55,783 nucleotides of DNA, taken from an uncultured Bacteroides sp. Lineage in GTDB: Bacteria > Bacteroidota > Bacteroidia > Bacteroidales > Bacteroidaceae. The notes under the pieces were generated by a model. That model worked only from the letters and a program-made list of their open reading frames with translations, searched no databases and had not been told where the DNA came from. Shown in pieces: positions 25,167-34,706 of this stretch (positions are counted from its first letter, which is position 1; every line of letters starts with the position of its first letter). A program made the translations under genes and the position numbers. The stretch lies in contig CAMOWU010000009.1 in assembly GCA_946628545.1 (NCBI GenBank), positions 1 to 55,783 of the forward strand. Reading direction: 5' to 3'.

Positions 25167-26273
25167 TTATTCGAATTGATTGATGATTTGAGCCACGTAT
25201 GCCACCTCTTGGTCGCTCATGACTGGACTGACAGGCAGACTCAACTCTGTGTTGCTCCATTCGTCAGTGACTGGAAGGTTCAGTGTGTTCCACTCGCGGA
25301 AAGCCTTTTGCCTGTGAGGTGGACAAGGATAATGAATCTGCGTCTGTATGCCATTGACGGCAAGCCATGCCTGCAGTTGTTCGCGTCGCTGGCACCTCAC
25401 TGGATAGATGTGGAAAACGTTTTCCGCATATCGCTTAGTCAGAGGCAGGAGGATATCGGGGTGAACAATATGGGTGTTGTAGTATTCAGCTATCTGTTGT
25501 CTGCGTTCGTTGTCCTTGTCGAGTCTTGGCAGTTTGGCAAGAAGTATAGCCGCCTGCAGTTCATCGAGGCGTGAGTTGACGCCTTTGCTCACATGGATAT
25601 ATTTCTGCGATTGCCCGTAGTTGGCGAGCCGCCGTACTCGCTCAGCCAGCTCTTTGTTGTTGGTGGTGATGGCTCCTCCATCGCCCAGTGCACCGATGTT
25701 CTTGCCTGGGTAGAAACTGAAAGCAGCGGCATCGGCAAGGTTTCCAGCGCGCTTGGTTCCAGAGAAGGCGCCATGCGCTTGGCAGGCGTCTTCCAGCACT
25801 TTGAGTCCATGTTTGAAGGCGAGTACATTGATGGAAGCCATGTCGCAGGTGCGTCCATAGAGGTGGACGGGCAGGATGACTCGTGTATGTTCGTTGATGA
25901 GTGCTTTGGCTTTCTCGCAGTCGATGAGTGCATTGTCTTTTCTCGGTTCACAGAGTACGGGTTTGAGTCCGGCTCTGGTGATGGCGAGTATGGTGGCGAT
26001 GAAAGTGTTGGCTGGAACGATGACTTCGGTGTTGTGGTCCCAGGCATGCATGTCTTTCCAGGCAGTGAGGACGAGTGTCAGCGCGTCGAGTCCGTTGCCC
26101 ACACCCACGCAGTGTTCGGTGCCCACAAAGGAGGCGAACTCACGTTCGAAGGCGCTGACGTTCTCGCCGTTGATATACCAACCGGAGTCAAGCACCCGCT
26201 TGATGGCCCCGTCAATCTGACCACTATAGCTATCGTTGACCTTCTTGAGGTCCAAAAATTTCACTTTCACCAT
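25167..26273 (-). CDS. DegT/DnrJ/EryC1-family sugar aminotransferase
   Basis: This PLP enzyme converts a nucleotide-linked keto-sugar to an amino sugar. The 368-residue product has LEDACQAHGA (Asp162 for the PLP nitrogen) and SFYPGKNIGALGDGG with the Schiff-base Lys191, plus an N-terminal GNGLDALTLVL. The sequence is closest in feel to dTDP-3-amino-3,6-dideoxyhexose transaminases (FdtB/QdtB type), but the substrate cannot be fixed by eye. The start at 26273 (MVKVKFLDLKK) is chosen because the open frame above it lies inside ruvC in another frame. It heads a group with two glycosyltransferases and lies 58 bp after ruvC. Confidence 0.93.
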   Translation of the reverse strand: MVKVKFLDLKKVNDSYSGQIDGAIKRVLDSGWYINGENVSAFEREFASFVGTEHCVGVGNGLDALTLVLTAWKDMHAWDHNTEVIVPANTFIATILAITRAGLKPVLCEPRKDNALIDCEKAKALINEHTRVILPVHLYGRTCDMASINVLAFKHGLKVLEDACQAHGAFSGTKRAGNLADAAAFSFYPGKNIGALGDGGAITTNNKELAERVRRLANYGQSQKYIHVSKGVNSRLDELQAAILLAKLPRLDKDNERRQQIAEYYNTHIVHPDILLPLTKRYAENVFHIYPVRCQRREQLQAWLAVNGIQTQIHYPCPPHRQKAFREWNTLNLPVTDEWSNTELSLPVSPVMSDQEVAYVAQIINQFE

Positions 26274-26331
26274 ATACTTATATGTTTGAGCGCAGCGACC
26301 ACATAACAATGATGCACGTTGCGAGATTGGA

Positions 26332-26913
26332 TTATTTGTGGATTTTGTCTTTGTTTTGGTTGACGAAGCTCTTCCAGTCCTTGTAGGAATGCTCCACGAC
26401 AGGTTTGCCCATCTGGATGAAATGGCAATAGGCAGCACCCAGTGCGTCGGTGGCATCCATGTACTTGCCCATCTCCTCCTCCGGTATATGGAGCATGCGC
26501 TGGAGCATCCCCGCCACCTGCTCTTTAGAAGCCGCTCCGTTGCCCGTGATCGCCATCTTGATTTTCTTCGGCTCATACTCAGTGATCGGCACCCCGCGCT
26601 GTATGGCCGCCGCTATGGCCACCCCTTGCGCGCGTCCGAGCTTGAGCATCGACTGCACGTTCTTGCCGAAGAACGGTGCCTCGATGGCCAACTCGTCGGG
26701 CAGATAAGAAGATATGATACCCGTGACACGCTCGAAGATATGTCCCAGTTTGAGATATCCGTCCGCCATCTTCTGCATGTCGATCACCCCCATGGCCACC
26801 ATGGCGGCCTTGTTGCCCTCCACACGCAACACACCATAGCCCATGACATTGGTGCCGGGGTCGATGCCCAAGATGATTTTTTCTGGAGTAGGATGAGTGT
26901 TTGTTTTGTTCAT
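26332..26913 (-). CDS. ruvC: Holliday junction resolvase RuvC
   Basis: This endonuclease resolves four-way DNA junctions during recombination, together with RuvAB. The 193-residue product carries the four acidic catalytic residues at E. coli-like spacing: Asp18 (GIDPGT), Glu78 (AIEAPF), Asp153 and Asp156 ([12 protein letters not shown]). The start at 26913 is the first that gives a normal N-terminus. The -7 box ends at 26921, leaving only about 2-4 nt of leader, so the transcript may be nearly leaderless. The aminotransferase gene follows and may be co-transcribed. Confidence 0.95.
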   Translation of the reverse strand: MNKTNTHPTPEKIILGIDPGTNVMGYGVLRVEGNKAAMVAMGVIDMQKMADGYLKLGHIFERVTGIISSYLPDELAIEAPFFGKNVQSMLKLGRAQGVAIAAAIQRGVPITEYEPKKIKMAITGNGAASKEQVAGMLQRMLHIPEEEMGKYMDATDALGAAYCHFIQMGKPVVEHSYKDWKSFVNQNKDKIHK

Positions 26914-26920
26914 GATAGTG

Positions 26921-26928
26921 CAAAGATA
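26921..26928 (-). promoter_or_regulatory. ruvC -7 box
   Basis: TATCTTTG on the minus strand matches TAnnTTTG; no TTTG is at the ideal upstream distance. Its closeness to the ATG decides a very short leader. Confidence 0.5.
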
Positions 26929-26972
26929 CAATTTATTTCTTAAGAAAGGCATCAAAATCCAATAATTATGCT

Positions 26973-26980
26973 TAATTTTG
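26973..26980 (+). promoter_or_regulatory. -7 box for the class III fructose-bisphosphatase gene
   Basis: TAATTTTG at 26973-26980 with no clear -33 match. The leader would be about 12 nt. It is divergent from the ruvC promoter 45 bp away. Confidence 0.5.
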
Positions 26981-26996
26981 CAGATATAAAAACCTT

Positions 26997-29006
26997 ATGA
27001 CCATGCCATCAGACAAGACACTCAATGAGGAGAGCATCAAGGAAGACCTTCGCTATTTGGAACTCCTTTCTCAGACCTACCCCACCATAGGCGACGCCAG
27101 CCGCGAGATCATCAATCTCGAGGCCATACTCAACCTGCCCAAGCCCACCGAGCATTTCATCAGCGACCCCCATGGCGAGAGCGAGGCATTCAACCATGTG
27201 CTCCGCAATGCCTCGGGCTACGTGAAACGCAAGGTGGAAGAAATCTTCGGCGCCACACTGAGCCACACTGAGATGAAAGAACTCTGCTCCCTCATCTACT
27301 ATCCCGAACAGAAACTGCAACTCATCAAGACCAAGGAAGAAGACATCGACGACTTCTATACCGTGACCCTTCATCAGTTGATCAAGGTCTGCCGCAGCGT
27401 GTCGTCGAAATACACCCGCTCCAAGATCCGCAAGGAACTGCCCCAGGAATTTGCATACATCATCGAGGAGTTGCTCCATGAGTCGGCCGACATCTATCCC
27501 GCCAACAAGGCCCAATACTATAATGTCATCATCCAGAGCATCATCGACACCCAACGTGCCGACGACTTCATCATCGCCATCAGCAACCTCATCCAGCGTC
27601 TTGCCATCGACCGGCTGCATTTGCTGGGCGACATCTTCGACCGCGGTCCAGGCGCTCACCTGATCATGGAGACGCTCTGCAACTACCGCCACTTCGACAT
27701 CGTCTGGGGCAATCATGACATCGACTGGTTCGGAGCCGCCGCCGGCAACCGCGCCTGCATCGCCAATGTGCTTCGTCTGTCGCTCCGCTACGGCAACCTC
27801 GCCACCTTGGAAGACGGCTACGGCATCAACCTCCTGCCCCTCGCCACCTTCGCCATGGAGACCTACAAAGACGACCCCTGCACCAAGTTCGGTGTGGCCG
27901 AGGACAAGTGCGCCGAACTCAACCTCGACAAGAAAACCCTCCGCCTCATCGCCCAGATGCACAAAGCCATCACGGTCATCCAATTCAAGGAAGAGGCCGC
28001 CATCATCGACCGCCGCCCTGAGTTCGACATGGCCGACCGCAAACTGCTCCACTGCATCGACAAAGAACGCAAGATATGCACCATCAACGGCAAGGAATAC
28101 GAGATGACCGACGCCTTCCTGCCCACCGTGAACCCAGACGACCCATACTCCCTCACCGAGGATGAAGAAGACATCATGAAGAAGTTGCGCCACTCCTTTC
28201 TGGCCAGCGACAAACTCAAGCGACATATCGACTGCCTTCTGGCTCACGGCTGCATGTACGCAGTGTGCAACTCCAACCTGATGTACCATGCCTCCGTACC
28301 GCTCAATGCCGACGGAAGCCTGCGCGAAGTGGAAATCAAAGGCAAGAAATACAAAGGGCATGAATTGCTGAAGAAGACAGGCTACCTTGTCCGCGAGGCC
28401 TTCAGCACCGATGCGTCGGCAGAAGACCGCCGTTTCGCCCGCGACTATATCTGGTACCTTTGGTGCGGAAAAGACTCCCCCCTCTTCGACAAGGACAAGA
28501 TGACCACTTTCGAGCGTTACTTCATCAAGGACAAATCGACCCATACTGAGACCAAAGGCTACTATTATATTTACAACAACGACGAGCACATCATCGACAG
28601 CATCCTCGACGACTTCGGAGTGGAAGGCAAGCACCGCCACATCATCAACGGACATGTCCCCGTGAAAGCCAAGTTGGGCGAGACGCCAGTGAAAGCCAAC
28701 GGCAAATTGCTCGTCATCGACGGAGGCTTTTCCAAGGCCTACCAACCCGAGACCGGTATCGCCGGTTATACACTGACCTACCATTCACGCGGATTCGACC
28801 TGGTGCAGCACCAGCCTTTCCGCTCCATGCAGGACGCCATTGTCAACGGCACCGACATCCGCAGCACCACCGACATTGTGGAACTCAACTCGCGCCGACT
28901 GCTGGTGAAAGACACCGACAAGGGCAAAGAGTTGACCGCCAACATCGAAGAGCTGAAGAAACTGCTCTACGCCTACCGCAACGGCTTCCTCAAAGAAAGA
29001 AAATAA
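26997..29006 (+). CDS. fbp: Class III fructose-1,6-bisphosphatase
   Basis: It performs the gluconeogenic hydrolysis of fructose-1,6-bisphosphate to fructose-6-phosphate. The 669-residue product is of the Firmicutes/Bacteroidetes type, built around a metallophosphoesterase core: HFISDPHGE near residue 55, GDIFDRGPG near 210, GNHDIDW near 240 and NGHVPVKAK toward the C-terminus. Length is standard for the class. ATG 26997 and an in-frame ATG at 27003 are both possible starts. It is followed by a histidine phosphatase and the glycogen genes, so this strand gathers gluconeogenesis and storage. Confidence 0.95.
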   Translation: MTMPSDKTLNEESIKEDLRYLELLSQTYPTIGDASREIINLEAILNLPKPTEHFISDPHGESEAFNHVLRNASGYVKRKVEEIFGATLSHTEMKELCSLIYYPEQKLQLIKTKEEDIDDFYTVTLHQLIKVCRSVSSKYTRSKIRKELPQEFAYIIEELLHESADIYPANKAQYYNVIIQSIIDTQRADDFIIAISNLIQRLAIDRLHLLGDIFDRGPGAHLIMETLCNYRHFDIVWGNHDIDWFGAAAGNRACIANVLRLSLRYGNLATLEDGYGINLLPLATFAMETYKDDPCTKFGVAEDKCAELNLDKKTLRLIAQMHKAITVIQFKEEAAIIDRRPEFDMADRKLLHCIDKERKICTINGKEYEMTDAFLPTVNPDDPYSLTEDEEDIMKKLRHSFLASDKLKRHIDCLLAHGCMYAVCNSNLMYHASVPLNADGSLREVEIKGKKYKGHELLKKTGYLVREAFSTDASAEDRRFARDYIWYLWCGKDSPLFDKDKMTTFERYFIKDKSTHTETKGYYYIYNNDEHIIDSILDDFGVEGKHRHIINGHVPVKAKLGETPVKANGKLLVIDGGFSKAYQPETGIAGYTLTYHSRGFDLVQHQPFRSMQDAIVNGTDIRSTTDIVELNSRRLLVKDTDKGKELTANIEELKKLLYAYRNGFLKERK

Positions 29007-29077
29007 AGGGGACTTCTATCAATTCCCCGTTCATCGAATGATACATACTGAAAAATAATTTAGAAGCCCCCTAAGCA

Positions 29078-29584
29078 ATGACACAACTTTATCTCTCCCG
29101 CCACGGGCTGACATTCGACAATGTGGCCCAAATCATGCAAGGCCAACGACAGGGACAGCTCACCCCCGAAGGCGAGCGCCAGATCATGGGGCTTGCCGAG
29201 CGTCTGCACGACACCCGCTTCGACTGCATCATCTCCAGCGACCTGCAACGCGCCATCGACTCGGCACGCATCATCGCTGAGCCACGTGGCATGGAGGTGG
29301 TGACCACTCCACTGCTTCGCGAACGCGACTGGGGCGACTTCACGGGTCGTTTCATCCCTGACCTCAAAGGCCTCGACTTTCCCGACAATGTGGAGAAGAT
29401 GGAGGTGCTTCTCGAGCGTGCCAACAACTTCTTGCTCTGGATCAGAGAGAATTATCCAGAGCAGACTGTGCTTGCCATGGGCCACGGCATCATCAACAAA
29501 GCCATCCAGGCTGTCTATCACCATCTCCCCACAAAGAAGATACCGCGCATGGACAACGCAGAATACAGGGTGCTTGACTTATAG
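29078..29584 (+). CDS. Histidine phosphatase (phosphoglycerate mutase-like) family protein
   Basis: This cytoplasmic phosphatase works through a phospho-histidine. The 168-residue product has the catalytic SRHGLT (His9) near the N-terminus, an Arg/Ser segment (ISSDLQRAIDSARII), a Glu in RERDWGDF and the second His in GHGIINKAI. The substrate is unknown; relatives act on small phosphorylated metabolites. It lies 71 bp after fbp with no clear promoter, so it is possibly co-transcribed with it. A REP half-copy begins 8 bp after the stop. Confidence 0.88.
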   Translation: MTQLYLSRHGLTFDNVAQIMQGQRQGQLTPEGERQIMGLAERLHDTRFDCIISSDLQRAIDSARIIAEPRGMEVVTTPLLRERDWGDFTGRFIPDLKGLDFPDNVEKMEVLLERANNFLLWIRENYPEQTVLAMGHGIINKAIQAVYHHLPTKKIPRMDNAEYRVLDL

Positions 29585-29592
29585 AGTGATAC

Positions 29593-29637
29593 GGACGCGA
29601 CACGTCGGCAACAATACGGACGCAACACGTCGCGTCC
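29593..29637 (+). repeat. REP palindromes copies 6a (half) and 6b
   Basis: 29593-29608 is an incomplete copy broken off at GTCGG. 29618-29637 is GGACGCAACACGTCGCGTCC with one arm change. They are the same family as the palindromes around the RAYT gene 12 kb away, again placed just after a gene end. Confidence 0.85.
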
Positions 29638-29684
29638 CTACGGAGAATTCGCGCATACAATAACAGCAGAAAAAGAACAAGGGT

Positions 29685-30014
29685 ATGAAAATATACATTT
29701 ATTTAGCCATTGCAGTCATCATCTGCATTTTGATTGCCATTGGACTTTCCTCCATTTTCACGGCTACTTTCAAAGTAGCCAACGAGATGCAGTATTACGA
29801 AGTGCGGAACGACAGTGCCAAAGTGCAAATCCATACCCACATGCCCATAGACTCAGTGGAACTGTTGTTGGGCCACCCACAAAAATACCACACCTACTCC
29901 GTCGCCGGTTCGGAATACCACACCTACGAATACCTTTACCCGGGAAGCAGCAAAGACTACGATTTGAAACTCGAATTCAAGGACAGCAAACTTATCAGTG
30001 TGGAACAGAAATGA
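29685..30014 (+). CDS. Small membrane-anchored protein, possible BamE/SmpA-like fold
   Basis: The 109-residue product has an N-terminal hydrophobic helix (about 3-25) that is either a membrane anchor or an uncleaved signal, then a small soluble domain. The order of elements, IDSVELLLGHPQKYHT then YHTYEYLYPG and LKLEFKDSKLISVEQK, recalls the BamE/SmpA pattern (helix, GxP turn, YxY strand, xLxFxDGKL strand). This is only a resemblance. It is not clearly in an operon: REP sequence lies upstream, and a promoter for the glycogen genes lies downstream. Confidence 0.65.
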   Translation: MKIYIYLAIAVIICILIAIGLSSIFTATFKVANEMQYYEVRNDSAKVQIHTHMPIDSVELLLGHPQKYHTYSVAGSEYHTYEYLYPGSSKDYDLKLEFKDSKLISVEQK

Positions 30015-30098
30015 GTGACTTTTTCTTAGCCTCAAAAAGCACTATATCGACCTCAATTCCCCATAATCCATTAAAGCACACAGAAAAAGCGTTAAGAA

Positions 30099-30130
30099 TT
30101 TCAGTTTTCTGTTTTTTTTTCCTAACTTTG
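30099..30130 (+). promoter_or_regulatory. Promoter of the glycogen operon
   Basis: TTTC at 30099-30102 (one mismatch), a 20-bp spacer and TAACTTTG at 30123-30130. The leader is about 40 nt. A CCTCAAA direct repeat lies upstream at 30030-30057. Confidence 0.65.
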
Positions 30131-30176
30131 CACCCAAATAATTATAAGGTATAAAGAACAACATACATTTTACAAG

Positions 30177-31832
30177 ATGATGAAACCCGATTACATCTTT
30201 GAATCGAGTTGGGAGGTATGTAATAAAGTCGGTGGCATCTACACGGTATTATCGACCCGAGCTAAAACACTGCAAGACGTTTTGACTGACAGGGTATTTT
30301 TCGTAGGCCCAGACTTTTGGAAAGACAAGGCAAACCCGCTCTTCAAAGAGAATAAGAATCTACTTGGCAAATGGCGCAGGCATGCACAAAGTGCAGAAGG
30401 TCTGCAAATCCGCATCGGACGTTGGCAAATTCCTGGAGAGCCCATAGCCATCCTTGTTGACTTCAACCCCTTTTTCGAGCACATGAACGAGTACTACGCT
30501 CGTGCATGGGAAGATTTCAAGGTGGATTCTCTTCACGCCTACGGCGACTACAACGAAGCCTCCATGTTTTCCATCGCCAGTGCCAAGGTGGCAGAAAGTT
30601 TCTACCGCTTCCACATCAAGAAAAACGAGAAAGTGGTCTATCAGGCCCATGAGTGGATGACTTGCCTCGGCGCTCTCTACTTGCAGAAGAACGTGCCGCA
30701 GATCGCCACCATCTTCACCACCCACGCCACCAGCATCGGCCGCAGCATCGCCGGCAACAACAAGCCCCTCTACGACTATCTTCAGGACTACAACGGCGAC
30801 CAGATGGCCCAGGAACTGAACATGCAGTCGAAGCACTCCATAGAGAAGCAGACCGCGCATCATGTGGATTGCTTCACAACCGTGAGCGATATCACCGCCC
30901 AGGAGTGCGAGCAGTTGCTCGACAAGAAAGTCGATGTGGTGCTGAAGAACGGTTTTGAGAACGACTTCGTCCCCAAAGGCGCCAAGTTCACCTCCGCCCG
31001 CAAACAAGCCCGCAAGAAGTTGCTTCAGGTGGCTTCACGCCTCTTGGGTTATGATGTTCCTGAAGACACACTCATCGTCAGCACCGGTGGACGATACGAA
31101 TACAAGAACAAGGGCATCGACCTCTTCGTGGAAGCCCTCAACCGCTACCGCTGGACAGATGAGAACCGCAATATTGTGGCATTCATCAACGTTCCGGCAT
31201 GGGTGAGAGGTCCAAGAGAGGATTTGCAGATGCGCATGGAATCGCGCATTCCCCACGACTATCCCTGCTACAACCCACGCATCACACACGAACTGCATGA
31301 GCCGGAGACCGACCGTGTGCTCTGCCAGCTCAACTGGCTCGACATCCACAACCGCAAGTGCGACAATGTGAAGGTCATCTTCGTTCCCTGCTATCTCGAC
31401 GGCGACGACGGCATCTTCAACATGACTTATTACGAACTTCTCATCGGCTACGACCTTTGCGTCTTCCCCTCTTATTATGAGCCATGGGGCTACACGCCGT
31501 TAGAGAGCGTGGCATTCCACGTTCCCTGCATCACGACCGACTTGGCTGGTTTTGGCCTGTGGGTGAACAGTCTGAAGGGCCGATACAGTGAGTTGAGCGA
31601 CGGAGTGAAGGTGATCCACCGCTCCGACAACAACTTCGACGAGGTGGCCAACGCCGTTCGCGACACATTGATTGAACTGGCACACATGACACCTGACGAA
31701 GTAGAGACAGCACGCAAGAAAGCCGCCGCAATCGCCGAGAAGGCATTGTGGAAGCATTTCATTGCCGACTACTATAAGGCCTACGACATTGCCCTGAAAC
31801 ATGCCGAGGCCAGAAACAAGAAATCTGAATAA
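30177..31832 (+). CDS. Glycogen synthase, GT3 (eukaryotic-like) type
   Basis: It elongates alpha-1,4-glucan from a nucleotide-glucose donor. The 551-residue product begins [19 protein letters not shown], the GT3 start with the KVGGIY donor-binding motif, and has [26 protein letters not shown], and the C-terminal [18 protein letters not shown] with the catalytic Glu. This is the fungal/animal GYS-like family found in Bacteroidetes rather than bacterial GlgA (GT5), so I do not use the symbol glgA. It forms a two-gene unit with the phosphorylase 26 bp downstream. Confidence 0.93.
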   Translation: MMKPDYIFESSWEVCNKVGGIYTVLSTRAKTLQDVLTDRVFFVGPDFWKDKANPLFKENKNLLGKWRRHAQSAEGLQIRIGRWQIPGEPIAILVDFNPFFEHMNEYYARAWEDFKVDSLHAYGDYNEASMFSIASAKVAESFYRFHIKKNEKVVYQAHEWMTCLGALYLQKNVPQIATIFTTHATSIGRSIAGNNKPLYDYLQDYNGDQMAQELNMQSKHSIEKQTAHHVDCFTTVSDITAQECEQLLDKKVDVVLKNGFENDFVPKGAKFTSARKQARKKLLQVASRLLGYDVPEDTLIVSTGGRYEYKNKGIDLFVEALNRYRWTDENRNIVAFINVPAWVRGPREDLQMRMESRIPHDYPCYNPRITHELHEPETDRVLCQLNWLDIHNRKCDNVKVIFVPCYLDGDDGIFNMTYYELLIGYDLCVFPSYYEPWGYTPLESVAFHVPCITTDLAGFGLWVNSLKGRYSELSDGVKVIHRSDNNFDEVANAVRDTLIELAHMTPDEVETARKKAAAIAEKALWKHFIADYYKAYDIALKHAEARNKKSE

Positions 31833-31858
31833 ACATTTACACATTATTTATTACAATC

Positions 31859-34429
31859 ATGATTATCAAGGCAAGCAATGCTAATCAGGCCAACTGGCGC
31901 GAGATTAGCGTAAAGTCGAACATCCCGACCGCCCTGCAACCTCTGGACGAGATTGCTCACAACATGTGGTGGTCTTGGTCTCACGAAGCCAAGGATCTCT
32001 TCAAGGACCTCAACCCCGACCTCTGGAGCGAGGTGGGCGAGAATCCGGTGCTGATGCTCGCTCGCATGAGCTATGAGAAGATGGAAGAACTGACTTCCCA
32101 CCCCGACGTTGTGGAGCGCGTGAACAACCTTTATAAGGAATTCCGTGCTTACATGGACGTGAAGCCCAACAAGAAACGTCCTTCAGTTGCCTATCTCTGC
32201 ATGGAGTATGGTCTGAGCCATGTTCTGAAGATTTACTCTGGTGGTCTGGGCATCCTCGCCGGCGACTATCTGAAAGAGGCCTCCGACAGCAATGTCGATA
32301 TGTGTGCCGTAGGTTTCCTCTACCGCTATGGCTACTTCACCCAGACTCTGTCGATGGACGGTCAGCAGGTAGCTAAGTATGAGGCTCAGAACTTCGACAC
32401 CCTTCCCATCGAGCGTCAGCTTGACGAGAACGGTGCACCTCTGGTAGTGGATGTTCCCTACAACAATTATACTGTTCACGCCTATGTTTGGCGCGTGAAT
32501 GTGGGTCGTATCAAGCTCTACCTTCTCGACACCGACAACGAGATGAACAGCGAATGGGACCGTGGCATCACCCACTCACTCTATGGTGGTGACTGGGAAA
32601 ACCGTATCAAGCAGGAGATCCTGCTCGGTATCGGTGGTGTGCTGACCCTGAAGAAACTGGGCATCAAGAAAGACATCTACCACTGCAATGAAGGCCATGC
32701 CGCTCTTTGCAACGTTCAGCGTCTGGTTGACTACATCCAGGAAGACGGCCTGACCTTCAACGAGGCTCTGGAAGTGGTTCGTTCTTCATCGCTCTACACT
32801 GTCCACACTCCTGTACCCGCAGGTCACGACTACTTCGACGCCGGCCTCTTCGGCAAGTACATGGGTGCATACCCACAGCAGCTGGGCATCAGCTGGGACG
32901 AGTTCATCGGCATGGGCCGCACCAACCCCGAGGACTCCAACGAGAAATTCTGCATGTCCACTTTCGCCTGCAACACCAGTTCATGGGTGAACGGTGTGAG
33001 CTGGCTCCACGGCAAGGTATCTAAGAACATGTTCTCCAGCATTTGGAAGGGCTACTTCCCCGAGGAGCTCGACAACGTAGGCTACGTGACCAACGGCGTT
33101 CACTTCCCCACTTGGACTGCTTCTGAATGGAGAACCGTCTATGGCAAGTACTTCGACAAGAACTATATCAACGACCAGAGCAACGCACAGTTGTGGGAGA
33201 AGATTTACTCCGTGCCCGATGAGGAAGTATGGCAGACCCGTATGGCTTTGAAGAAGAAGCTTATCGACTATATCCGCAAGGCCTTCCGTGAGGATTGGCT
33301 CAAGAACCAGGGCGATCCTTCCCGCATCGTTTCCATCGTGGAGAAGATCAACCCCAACGCCCTGCTGATTGGTTTCGCCCGTCGTTTTGCCACTTATAAG
33401 CGCGCACACCTGCTCTTCTCCGACCTCGACCGTCTGGCCAAGATCGTCAACAACCCCAACTATCCCGTTCAGTTCCTCTTCGCCGGTAAGGCTCACCCAC
33501 ATGATGGAGCCGGTCAGGGTCTGATCAAGAAGATCTACGAGATCAGCCGTCGTCCTGAGTTCCTTGGCAAGATCATCTTCCTCGAGAACTACGACATGAA
33601 GCTGGCACGTCGTCTGGTGACAGGTGTTGATATCTGGATGAACACTCCAACCCGTCCACTCGAGGCCTCCGGAACATCAGGCGAGAAAGCATTGATGAAC
33701 GGTGTGGTGAACCTCTCAGTACTCGACGGATGGTGGCTTGAGGGCTACCGCGAGGGTGCTGGCTGGGCTTTGACCGACAAGCGCACTTATCAGAACCAGG
33801 ATCATCAGGACCAGCTCGACGCAGCCACCATCTACGGTTTGCTCGAGAACGAGATTCTGCCACTCTACTATGCCCGCAACTCCAAGGGCTACAGCGAGGG
33901 ATGGATCCGCACGGTGAAGAACTCTATCGCCCAGATTGCTCCCCACTACACCATGAAGCGTCAGCTCGACGACTACTACGACAAGTTCTACTGCAAGTTG
34001 GCAGAGCGTTCGAAGCTCATCAATGCCAACAACTTCGCCAAGGCCCGCGAGATCGCTCGCTGGAAAGAGGCTGTGGCTGAGAAGTGGGATGCCATCAGTG
34101 TGGTGAAGATGGAGAAAGAGGCCGACATGATCAACGGCGTGGTGACCAGCGGCAAGAAGTACCATGTTCGCTTCCAAATCGACGAGCAGGGACTTAACGA
34201 CGCCATCGGACTTGAGTTGGTGACCATCCGCACCGACAAGGACGGCAAAGACCACGTATATTCCGCTGAGCCATTCAAGGTAGTAGGCCATGAGGGCAAC
34301 ATCTATACGCTCGAGTGCACCCACTGCATCCAGAACGCCGGCAGCTTCAAGGTGGCTTACCGTATGTTCCCCAAGAACGACGCCCTGCCCCACCGTCAGG
34401 ACTTCTGCTACGTGAAATGGTTCATTTAA
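31859..34429 (+). CDS. glgP: Alpha-glucan (glycogen) phosphorylase, GT35
   Basis: This PLP-dependent enzyme releases glucose-1-phosphate from glycogen. The 856-residue product has the short-type layout: an N-terminal region ahead of the GT35 domain ([16 protein letters not shown]), [25 protein letters not shown] for glucan binding, HCNEGHAAL, and [17 protein letters not shown] near the PLP site. A C-terminal beta-rich stretch of about 110 residues closes it. It is 26 bp behind glycogen synthase, so synthesis and breakdown enzymes are made together, and a terminator follows. Confidence 0.95.
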   Translation: MIIKASNANQANWREISVKSNIPTALQPLDEIAHNMWWSWSHEAKDLFKDLNPDLWSEVGENPVLMLARMSYEKMEELTSHPDVVERVNNLYKEFRAYMDVKPNKKRPSVAYLCMEYGLSHVLKIYSGGLGILAGDYLKEASDSNVDMCAVGFLYRYGYFTQTLSMDGQQVAKYEAQNFDTLPIERQLDENGAPLVVDVPYNNYTVHAYVWRVNVGRIKLYLLDTDNEMNSEWDRGITHSLYGGDWENRIKQEILLGIGGVLTLKKLGIKKDIYHCNEGHAALCNVQRLVDYIQEDGLTFNEALEVVRSSSLYTVHTPVPAGHDYFDAGLFGKYMGAYPQQLGISWDEFIGMGRTNPEDSNEKFCMSTFACNTSSWVNGVSWLHGKVSKNMFSSIWKGYFPEELDNVGYVTNGVHFPTWTASEWRTVYGKYFDKNYINDQSNAQLWEKIYSVPDEEVWQTRMALKKKLIDYIRKAFREDWLKNQGDPSRIVSIVEKINPNALLIGFARRFATYKRAHLLFSDLDRLAKIVNNPNYPVQFLFAGKAHPHDGAGQGLIKKIYEISRRPEFLGKIIFLENYDMKLARRLVTGVDIWMNTPTRPLEASGTSGEKALMNGVVNLSVLDGWWLEGYREGAGWALTDKRTYQNQDHQDQLDAATIYGLLENEILPLYYARNSKGYSEGWIRTVKNSIAQIAPHYTMKRQLDDYYDKFYCKLAERSKLINANNFAKAREIARWKEAVAEKWDAISVVKMEKEADMINGVVTSGKKYHVRFQIDEQGLNDAIGLELVTIRTDKDGKDHVYSAEPFKVVGHEGNIYTLECTHCIQNAGSFKVAYRMFPKNDALPHRQDFCYVKWFI

Positions 34430-34456
34430 GCCATTCATGAGCCAACAATAGAAATC

Positions 34457-34490
34457 AGGCTTCAAGGACCAGTTCCTTGGAGCCTTTTTT
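34457..34490 (+). terminator. Rho-independent terminator after glgP
   Basis: A 12-bp stem with one G-T pair (34457-34468 with 34474-34485), a 5-nt loop and a six-T run. Confidence 0.85.
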
Positions 34491-34564
34491 CGTTCTCATC
34501 ATCGAGCCATGAAAAAAGATGAAAATCCTTTCTCCTGCAATTCTTTTATTTCCATGAATATTTT

Positions 34565-34572
34565 TAAATTTG
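34565..34572 (+). promoter_or_regulatory. -7 box for the GH43 gene
   Basis: TAAATTTG matches TAnnTTTG; the -33 region (34541-34544, TTCT) is weak. The leader of about 130 nt contains a 9-bp repeat. Confidence 0.5.
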
Positions 34573-34599
34573 CATACGCAATCACGTGATCATGAAAAA

Positions 34600-34690
34600 T
34601 CACGACACTAACGATACTGACGATAATAACGATAATAACGTTAATAACGTTAATAACGACCCTAACGACAATAACGAAATTAACGAAATA
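34600..34690 (+). repeat. 9-bp repeat array (AATAACGTT type) in the GH43 leader
   Basis: Copies of GATAATAAC/GTTAATAAC/AATAACGAC follow each other with a 9-bp period. The array ends about 17 bp before the ATG at 34707, so it must lie in the transcript leader. Confidence 0.75.
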
Positions 34691-34706
34691 ACGAAAATCA
34701 TCATCA

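Noticed and set aside
26274-26576. N-terminal extension of the aminotransferase frame
   Set aside because: The extra ~100 residues are Arg/Ser/Thr-rich out-of-frame reading of ruvC; the family start fits Met at 26273.
27009-28784. Open frame of 591 codons on the minus strand over fbp
   Set aside because: It is exactly antisense to a clear class III FBPase, is Val/Gly/Asp-rich as expected of a complementary shadow, and has no recognisable motif.
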